Shown: one piece after another, positions 13,341 to 18,367 of the stretch | Layout: the number at the start of each line of letters is the position of its first letter | How positions within the stretch are numbered: position 1 is the first letter of the stretch | DNA from: an uncultured Streptococcus sp. | Lineage (GTDB): Bacteria > Bacillota > Bacilli > Lactobacillales > Streptococcaceae | Reading direction: 5' to 3' | NCBI RefSeq assembly: GCF_938020365.1 | Contig: NZ_CALIIB010000005.1 | Span: 1 to 18,367, forward strand | Length of the DNA stretch: 18,367 nt | The notes under the pieces: model-generated | What the model was told of the DNA's origin: nothing | Seen by the model: the letters and a program-made list of their open reading frames with translations, nothing else | Databases searched by the model: none | Position numbers and translations under genes: made by a program

Positions 13341-13374
13341 GAGCTGAATATCCGTATTCAGCTCTTTACTTTTT
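13341..13374 (+). terminator. Rho-independent terminator of the degV-family gene
   Basis: GAGCTGAATA (13341-13350) and TATTCAGCTC (13355-13364) form a perfect 10-bp stem with a TCCG loop, followed by TTTACTTTT. Confidence 0.92.
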
Positions 13375-13393
13375 CGATTTAATTCGTTAAAAT
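13365..13393 (+). promoter_or_regulatory. Promoter of the HdiR-like regulator, overlapping the terminator tail
   Basis: TTTACT (13365-13370), a 17-base spacer and TAAAAT (13388-13393) lie 25 bases before the ATG. The -35 is inside the T-rich tail of the preceding terminator. Confidence 0.55.
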
Positions 13394-13418
13394 AGAAGAA
13401 AGAAAAGGAGTGAATATC

Positions 13419-14195
13419 ATGGCCAGAGGACGCGGTGTCGCTAGCCCCCAGGATAAGGAGGCAATGCGGCTCATTTCTAAAAAAATCAAAACTTTATTGA
13501 AGCAAAAGCAAATCAAACAAATTGAACTTTCCCGAGGAACAGGAATCCCAGCCAGCACTCTTACTGGCTATATCAAAGGAAATTCCCTGCCTGTCCTAGA
13601 AAATATGCAAAAAATTGCAGACTTCTTTGATATGGATGTTCAAGAGCTAGATCCTCGCTATTTATCTGTTCATAGCCCTACACCATTTTCGCTAGAGTTC
13701 ACGGATATTTTCCAATCTCTAGACCAGAGCCGAAAGCAAGCTGTGACAGACTTTGCTAAAAAAGAGCTGGAAAATCAAACGACTGAGGAAAGATTAAAAG
13801 ATGATTATTTTCCTTACAAGGTCTATGAAAGCTTCCAGACTTTCTTAAACAAGCCCGAACAAGCTGACATCGTCTGGTTAGACAAAGAGCTTGACTATGA
13901 TATTGCCCTCTGGATTCGGACAGATTCGCTGGAACCCAAGTATCCGCAAGGTTCTGTGGCACTCATCAAGAATACACACTTTGAATTTGCAGGTGCTATC
14001 TATGCCATTGATTACGACGGTCAAACCATTTTGAAAAGAGTTTTCAACGATCCAACTGGCATCCGCCTCATCTCTCTCAATAAAAAATACAGCGATAAAT
14101 TTATCCCGCATCAAGAAGAACCCAAGGTCATCGGCCGTGTCATGGCTGCCTTTATGCCCTTAGATTTATCAGAACAAGCACAAAAGCCACTTTAA
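13419..14195 (+). CDS. XRE/S24 (HdiR-like) transcriptional regulator
   Basis: This 258-residue protein joins an N-terminal XRE helix-turn-helix (about 17-75, with IKQIELSRGTGIPASTLTGY) to a C-terminal LexA/S24-like domain (about 128-250). The Ser/Lys dyad is present: Ser170 in TDSLEP and Lys206 in TILKRV. It resembles HdiR of Lactococcus lactis, a self-cleaving repressor that answers DNA damage in lactic-acid bacteria lacking classical LexA. Unlike the members I recall, the segment expected to hold the Ala-Gly scissile bond reads KVYESFQTFLNK (134-145) and has no Ala-Gly. Self-cleavage may therefore be absent or use another bond. The ATG at 13419-13421 is preferred to a GTG three codons earlier because AAGGAG lies eight bases before it. 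Confidence 0.88.
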   Translation: MARGRGVASPQDKEAMRLISKKIKTLLKQKQIKQIELSRGTGIPASTLTGYIKGNSLPVLENMQKIADFFDMDVQELDPRYLSVHSPTPFSLEFTDIFQSLDQSRKQAVTDFAKKELENQTTEERLKDDYFPYKVYESFQTFLNKPEQADIVWLDKELDYDIALWIRTDSLEPKYPQGSVALIKNTHFEFAGAIYAIDYDGQTILKRVFNDPTGIRLISLNKKYSDKFIPHQEEPKVIGRVMAAFMPLDLSEQAQKPL

Positions 14196-14222
14196 TACAT
14201 AAAGCGGCTTTTCTATTTTTTC
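14182..14222. terminator. Terminator between convergent HdiR-like and membrane-protein genes
   Basis: AAAAGCCACTTT (14182-14193) pairs with AAAGCGGCTTTT (14201-14212) with one mismatch and a 7-base loop. On the plus strand CTATTTTTTC follows. The stem starts inside the regulator's last codons and ends next to the minus-strand stop at 14213, so it can serve both transcripts. Confidence 0.85.
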
Positions 14223-14695
14223 TTACTTCCTTTGCTTGCAATCATGATGATCACTGCTATCAGAAAGAAAGTAAGATAAGTAGCAATTGGAAACCAGACA
14301 TAGCGATGATCCAAAGTAGGCAATGGTAATAAAATAGTTCTATGACGGCGGCTCTTCACTCCAAAGTAATGAAACAAAAGAGCCATAGGATTTATATAAA
14401 GGAGAGGTTTGACTAAGTCTTTCAAAGAAGTGACCCTCCTTGCACTATTTTCACGTAGGATAGAACTATAGGCATAGTACAGTAAAACAAGAATATTTAT
14501 AAACAAAGGAAAAACATAATTACCCTTTAAATATGTAGGGAGGAAGGGGATTTGAAAAACTAGGATGCCCGTAATCATTGCAAAAAGAATAAGGACGGAG
14601 AAATCCAATAACCAAGCTAGAAAACCATGGCGCTTGAGCCATATATTCACTTTATCCAGCCACATCCACTCATTCCTATTTTTATTCACATCCAT
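14213..14695 (-). CDS. Hypothetical four-helix membrane protein
   Basis: I do not recognise this 160-residue protein. Four hydrophobic segments lie at about residues 25-48, 61-80, 97-112 and 133-154, the N-terminus is polar, and the C-terminus is SKGSKKK. A basic stretch (KSRRHRT) between helices 3 and 4 suggests a cytoplasmic loop. It resembles RDD-like small membrane proteins in general architecture, but no diagnostic motif is seen. The ATG has a GGGAGG site. It is probably the last gene of the uvrB-led operon, 63 bases after another small membrane protein. Confidence 0.65.
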   Translation of the reverse strand: MDVNKNRNEWMWLDKVNIWLKRHGFLAWLLDFSVLILFAMITGILVFQIPFLPTYLKGNYVFPLFINILVLLYYAYSSILRENSARRVTSLKDLVKPLLYINPMALLFHYFGVKSRRHRTILLPLPTLDHRYVWFPIATYLTFFLIAVIIMIASKGSKKK

Positions 14696-14758
14696 ATACC
14701 TCCCTCTACTAGCTTGTTTGAACGGGCTTTTGAGCTAGATTCATTGACAAGACCTGCA

Positions 14759-15241
14759 TCAATCAATATAGCGAACACGATTGACCTTGGTTTTCATGAT
14801 ATAGGTATTGACTAAATCATGGTATTCATCATATTCCCCAAATAAAAAGCCTTTTCGTAAAATAACTTCATTCCCCTCTATCCCGTAATCCATATTGATC
14901 GGGACAGAATTTTCTGATTTGGCTATAGAGAAATGAAAGAAAATTGCAAACCATATAAACAATGCAAGAGGTACACTCAGGATCCCCCAGATGAGATGGA
15001 ACCAGCGAAACTCTCTCTTTTTCAAGAAGAGAAACCATAAGTGACAAAATACGACCACTGATAGAAGAAAAAGCCAATTGTTCCACAGCAGGGGCGTAAA
15101 GGCCAAGCCAAACGGACTCAAGCTAGAATGCAGCAAGACAAAGATAAACAACAAGATATAGAGCACTAGCCAAATAACTTTAGAAAACTTCCAGCGCTTC
15201 GCTTTTTCTTCCCTTGTATCTTCCAAATGTAGCTCACCCAT
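14759..15241 (-). CDS. Hypothetical membrane protein with C-terminal soluble domain
   Basis: I do not recognise this 160-residue protein. After a charged N-terminus it has hydrophobic segments at about residues 22-40, 56-73 and 83-106. A polar C-terminal domain of about 50 residues follows (GIEGNEVILRKGFLFGEYDEYHDL, then NRVRYID), which could lie outside the membrane. The start is set at the ATG at 15239-15241, which overlaps the stop of the DUF1697 gene by eight bases (coupled translation). A start 13 codons earlier would overlap that gene more deeply. A function cannot be inferred. Confidence 0.65.
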   Translation of the reverse strand: MGELHLEDTREEKAKRWKFSKVIWLVLYILLFIFVLLHSSLSPFGLAFTPLLWNNWLFLLSVVVFCHLWFLFLKKREFRWFHLIWGILSVPLALFIWFAIFFHFSIAKSENSVPINMDYGIEGNEVILRKGFLFGEYDEYHDLVNTYIMKTKVNRVRYID

Positions 15242-15779
15242 TTCCAACCAACTCCACAATCTTCTGGAAAGTCTTGCCATTTCGAATGGTCAGTTGCTTG
15301 TAAAAACTAGATTTGAGCAGTTTTTTATGGTAGTTGGACTTGAGATAGTCCGCTTGGTCAGCATTGCTATAAAAGAAAGCCGTCTGCCCAAAATGCAGCT
15401 GCTCCTTGTCATTCGCCCAACTGCCTGCCAGCTCTTGAACACTCTCCCTGTCTACCTCTGGCAGATAAAAGAGAACATCGCGCCGAAAGGCAGTTTCATC
15501 CTGCCACCAAGTAGGAAGATTGGCTATTTCTTTTTGAAGCATGGCAGAGCTGACAAGGACAAAAGGCAAAGGAAAATTGTAAGACTGACTGAAATAAGCC
15601 GACAAGATCTCCCGAATCCTCTCCTCCTGCTCCTCGCTATCAAAGAAAAGATTTCCGCTGTTGATGTAGGAAACTGGATTTTCAAAATCCAACCCAGCCA
15701 AATCTTTCTTCAAATCAGCCATAACGACCTTGTTTTTCCCGCCGACATTGATGCCGCGGAGTAAAAGTGCATAACGCAT
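15234..15779 (-). CDS. DUF1697 family protein
   Basis: This 181-residue protein carries the DUF1697 hallmarks YALLLRGINVGGKNKV (3-18) and the downstream SYINSGNLFF (37-46). Family members are widespread small cytosolic proteins without an established activity. The length is normal and the frame is intact. The ATG has a strong AAGGAG site seven bases upstream. It follows the GNAT gene by 35 bases and overlaps the next membrane-protein gene, so it is inside the uvrB-led operon. Confidence 0.9.
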   Translation of the reverse strand: MRYALLLRGINVGGKNKVVMADLKKDLAGLDFENPVSYINSGNLFFDSEEQEERIREILSAYFSQSYNFPLPFVLVSSAMLQKEIANLPTWWQDETAFRRDVLFYLPEVDRESVQELAGSWANDKEQLHFGQTAFFYSNADQADYLKSNYHKKLLKSSFYKQLTIRNGKTFQKIVELVGNG

Positions 15780-15814
15780 ATGTGCTCCTTACAAATATAT
15801 CTATTGTTTTCAAG

Positions 15815-16312
15815 CTAACTGTTCGAGTTTCTGATATAAATCATCCTTTTTTCTCTCACGGCTTTTCCCAGGTCAATGATCTTTTCCTCGCCGTCAAAAA
15901 CAAAACCCATTTTTCCATAGAAAGCGATGGCACGTTTGTTATCTTCTAACACCCATAGTAAAATCTCTGGATAACTATCCAAGGCGGCAAATGCAGCCTG
16001 CATGAGCTGATGTCCTACACCCTTGCCATAATAATCTTTTAAGACATACAAAGCGATAATTTCACCCGCTATCGTAGCTGGATCTCGAAAATCACCGTAG
16101 CTAACAAAACCGACCACTTTAGCATCATCCAAGGCGATCAAGGTATTTTCAGGATACTTTTGACTATAAAATCGGCACTTATCCAAGGTCATTTGCTCTT
16201 GAAATTCCGCAGGCAAAATCTCATCATAAGCTTCTCGCCATGTCTGCCAATGAACTCTGGATTTCCCTTCTATCTCCTCAGCTGTTTCCATTGTTTTGAT
16301 AGTGATGACCAT
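15815..16312 (-). CDS. GNAT family N-acetyltransferase
   Basis: This 165-residue protein has the GNAT acetyl-CoA-binding fold. Motif A is IIALYVLKDYYGKGVGHQLM (86-104ish), with the pyrophosphate loop YGKGVG (95-100). Motif B is VLEDNKRAIAFYGKMGF (121-137), including the conserved Asn125 and Tyr132. The N-terminal VHWQTWREAYDEILP segment resembles small-molecule or protein acetyltransferases of streptococci, but the substrate is unknown. The start has an AAGGAG site and lies 22 bases after the uvrB stop, so co-transcription with uvrB is likely. Confidence 0.9.
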   Translation of the reverse strand: MVITIKTMETAEEIEGKSRVHWQTWREAYDEILPAEFQEQMTLDKCRFYSQKYPENTLIALDDAKVVGFVSYGDFRDPATIAGEIIALYVLKDYYGKGVGHQLMQAAFAALDSYPEILLWVLEDNKRAIAFYGKMGFVFDGEEKIIDLGKAVREKRMIYIRNSNS

Positions 16313-16334
16313 TTGTTTTTCTCCTTGATATCCC

Positions 16335-18323
16335 TCAATCCATCGCCTTTATTTCCAGAATCATATCGCGAATCTGCGCGGCTAGTTCGAAGTCGAGGAG
16401 TCCGGCAGCTTCTTGCATCTGTCCTTCTAGTTTCTTAATCATCTCCTTGCGCTCTTGCTTATTGAGGCTTTCGATTTCGACTGTTTCTTCCTTGTCTGGC
16501 AGGGCAGCCTTGGTCACACTGATTAGATCGCGGATTTCTTTCTTGATAGTCTGAGGTACAATGCCGTGTTTTTCATTATAAGCCATCTGGATTGCCCGAC
16601 GGCGGGCAGTTTCATCGATAGCTCGCTGCATGGACTGGGTCATAGTGTCGGCATACATAATCACATGCCCCTCACTGTTTCGGGCTGCCCGTCCAATAGT
16701 CTGGATAAGGCCACGTTCGTTGCGGAGGAAACCTTCCTTGTCTGCATCAAGAATTGCTACCAGACTAACCTCAGGTACGTCAATTCCCTCGCGTAATAGA
16801 TTAATCCCGACCAAAACGTCAAAGACACCCAAGCGCAAATCTCGGATAATCTCGGTCCGTTCCAAGGTCTTGATATCTGAGTGCATGTATTTGACCTTGA
16901 CACCCATTTCCTTGAAGTAGTCCGTCAAGTCTTCCGCCATCTTCTTGGTCAGGGTTGTGATAAAGGTCCGCTCATTCTTTTCAACACGGGCATTGATTTC
17001 ACCCAAAAGATCATCAATCTGCCCCATGGTTGGACGGACTTCCACTTCTGGATCCAGAAGCCCTGTCGGCCGGATAATCTGCTCAATAACCGTATCCGTC
17101 TGCTCTTTCTCATAGTCGCCCGGCGTAGCCGATACATAGACAATCTGGTGAACATGGCTTTCAAACTCCTCCCGACGCAACGGGCGGTTGTCCAAGGCAG
17201 ATGGCAGGCGGAAGCCATAATTAACCAGCATCTCCTTACGAGAGCGGTCACCATTATACATGCCTCGAATCTGTCCCATGGTCATGTGACTCTCATCAAT
17301 CATAATCAAGAAATCATCAGGGAAAAAGTCCAGAAGGGTATAAGGCGGCTCTCCTTCGCTCCGACCATCCATATGGCGGGAATAGTTCTCAACGCCATTT
17401 GTATAGCCCATCTCGCGCAGCATTTCGATATCATACTCCGTACGTTGCTTCAAGCGCTGAGCTTCCAGCAGTTTGCCTTCCTTCTCAAAGGTAGCAAGCT
17501 GCTCCTCCAGCTCAGCCTGAATTTTGGCAATGGCTACTTCCATGTGGTCTTCATTGGTCACGAAGTGAGTGGCTGGGAAGACGGCCAAATGGTCCACCTC
17601 GCCCAAGACTCGACCTGTCAAGGCTTCAACCTCACGAATCCGGTCAATCTCATCTCCGAAAAACTCCACCCGAAAGGCATGCTCATCACGAGAAGCTGGG
17701 AAAATCTCCACCACATCACCACGAACGCGGAATTTCCCACGCTGAAAATCAATATCATTGCGCTCAAACTGGATATCTACCAGATCATTGAGCAACTTAT
17801 CGCGGGAAATCTCTAGTCCAGGACGCAGGCTAACCACACTATCGGAGTATTCCTTAGGCGATCCCAGACCATAGATACACGAGACCGAAGCCACGACAAT
17901 TACGTCATTGCGCTCCAAGAGAGCCGATGTCGCTGAGTGACGAAGCTTATCAATCTCGTCATTGACCGAGCTATCTTTTTCGATATAAGTATCGCTGGAA
18001 GGCACATAAGCCTCTGGTTGGTAGTAATCATAGTAGGAAACGAAGTATTCTACTGCGTTATTGGGGAAGAACTCCTTGAACTCACCATAAAGCTGGCCAG
18101 CCAGTGTTTTATTATGGGCAATAACCAGAGTTGGCTTGTTGACCTGAGCGATAACCTGACTCATGGTATAGGTCTTACCAGTACCAGTCGCTCCCATGAG
18201 AATCTGGGCTTTCTCGCCCCCCTCTATATTATCCACCAGCTGCTCGATAGCCTGGGGCTGATCTCCTGAAGGCTCATACTTGGAAACCAATTCAAATTTA
18301 TTATCTGTAATTCTGTTAATCAT
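16335..18323 (-). CDS. uvrB: Excinuclease ABC subunit B (UvrB)
   Basis: UvrB is the damage-verifying helicase-like subunit of nucleotide excision repair. UvrA loads it on lesions and it recruits UvrC. The 662-residue protein is complete. Walker A is GATGTGKT (44-51), the beta-hairpin YYDYYQPEAY (97-106) inserts between strands at the lesion, and Walker B holds DESH (343-346). Motif VI is QTIGRAARN, and the C-terminal UVR domain that contacts UvrC is at about 624-660. The ATG has a GAGGAA site. The gene heads an operon with a GNAT enzyme, a DUF1697 protein and two membrane proteins. No Gram-positive LexA box is visible in the 44 bases upstream. Confidence 0.98.
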   Translation of the reverse strand: MINRITDNKFELVSKYEPSGDQPQAIEQLVDNIEGGEKAQILMGATGTGKTYTMSQVIAQVNKPTLVIAHNKTLAGQLYGEFKEFFPNNAVEYFVSYYDYYQPEAYVPSSDTYIEKDSSVNDEIDKLRHSATSALLERNDVIVVASVSCIYGLGSPKEYSDSVVSLRPGLEISRDKLLNDLVDIQFERNDIDFQRGKFRVRGDVVEIFPASRDEHAFRVEFFGDEIDRIREVEALTGRVLGEVDHLAVFPATHFVTNEDHMEVAIAKIQAELEEQLATFEKEGKLLEAQRLKQRTEYDIEMLREMGYTNGVENYSRHMDGRSEGEPPYTLLDFFPDDFLIMIDESHMTMGQIRGMYNGDRSRKEMLVNYGFRLPSALDNRPLRREEFESHVHQIVYVSATPGDYEKEQTDTVIEQIIRPTGLLDPEVEVRPTMGQIDDLLGEINARVEKNERTFITTLTKKMAEDLTDYFKEMGVKVKYMHSDIKTLERTEIIRDLRLGVFDVLVGINLLREGIDVPEVSLVAILDADKEGFLRNERGLIQTIGRAARNSEGHVIMYADTMTQSMQRAIDETARRRAIQMAYNEKHGIVPQTIKKEIRDLISVTKAALPDKEETVEIESLNKQERKEMIKKLEGQMQEAAGLLDFELAAQIRDMILEIKAMD

Positions 18324-18351
18324 CTTTTATTCCTCAAATTGTGCTTCTATC

Positions 18352-18360
18352 ATTTTACCA
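18352..18360 (-). promoter_or_regulatory. Extended -10 upstream of uvrB
   Basis: On the minus strand TGG-TAAAAT (18352-18360) is an extended -10 about 28 bases before the start. The -35 would fall beyond the window edge. Confidence 0.5.
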
Positions 18361-18367
18361 TATTTGC

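Noticed and set aside
16881..17816. Plus-strand 311-codon ORF
   Set aside because: It lies fully antisense to uvrB; long open antisense frames are expected from the codon use of a conserved gene.

Overview
The window looks like a chromosomal segment of a Streptococcus, probably of the mitis/sanguinis type. The basis is protein-level recognition of miaA-hflX, DUF3042, uvrB, a DegV protein, an HdiR-like S24 regulator and a BlpS/BlpR/BlpH-like three-gene signalling operon, plus the moderate-to-low GC content. No tRNA, rRNA, CRISPR array or intact insertion sequence was found.

Left end (1-1720): the 5' part of hflX and complete miaA (both minus), then a divergent DUF3042 gene (plus). This is followed by a structured intergenic element of about 185 bp that ends in a strong terminator.

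Left accessory part (1765-5300, minus): an ABC exporter (ATPase 3667-4530, permease 2510-3670) followed by two tiny membrane proteins. One of these appears to be out of frame by one base in an A tract. A further small membrane protein lies at 4977-5300. Middle accessory part (5551-8311, minus, very AT-rich): a second ABC exporter of the COG4586/COG4587/COG3694 kind, with a 67-residue unknown protein translationally coupled in front of its ATPase.

Signalling part (8699-11603, minus): a LytTR-only protein, a LytTR response regulator and an HPK10 histidine kinase in the order blpS-blpR-blpH. After them comes a short transcription unit encoding an unrecognised peptide. The main observation is three matching regulatory sites: pairs of 10-bp direct repeats with a 21-bp period, each 30-31 bp upstream of a -10 element. 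They lie in front of blpS (11661-11691), the short peptide unit (9058-9088) and the first ABC exporter (4726-4756). This ties kinase, regulator, exporter and unknown peptide into one predicted pheromone regulon. No double-glycine pheromone or BlpA/BlpB-type exporter is visible in the window.

Right part (11787-18323): tetR (minus) diverges from degV (plus). Then comes an HdiR-like XRE/S24 regulator (plus) that keeps the Ser/Lys dyad but shows no obvious Ala-Gly cleavage site. It is convergent with a minus-strand uvrB-led operon: uvrB, a GNAT acetyltransferase, a DUF1697 protein and two small membrane proteins.
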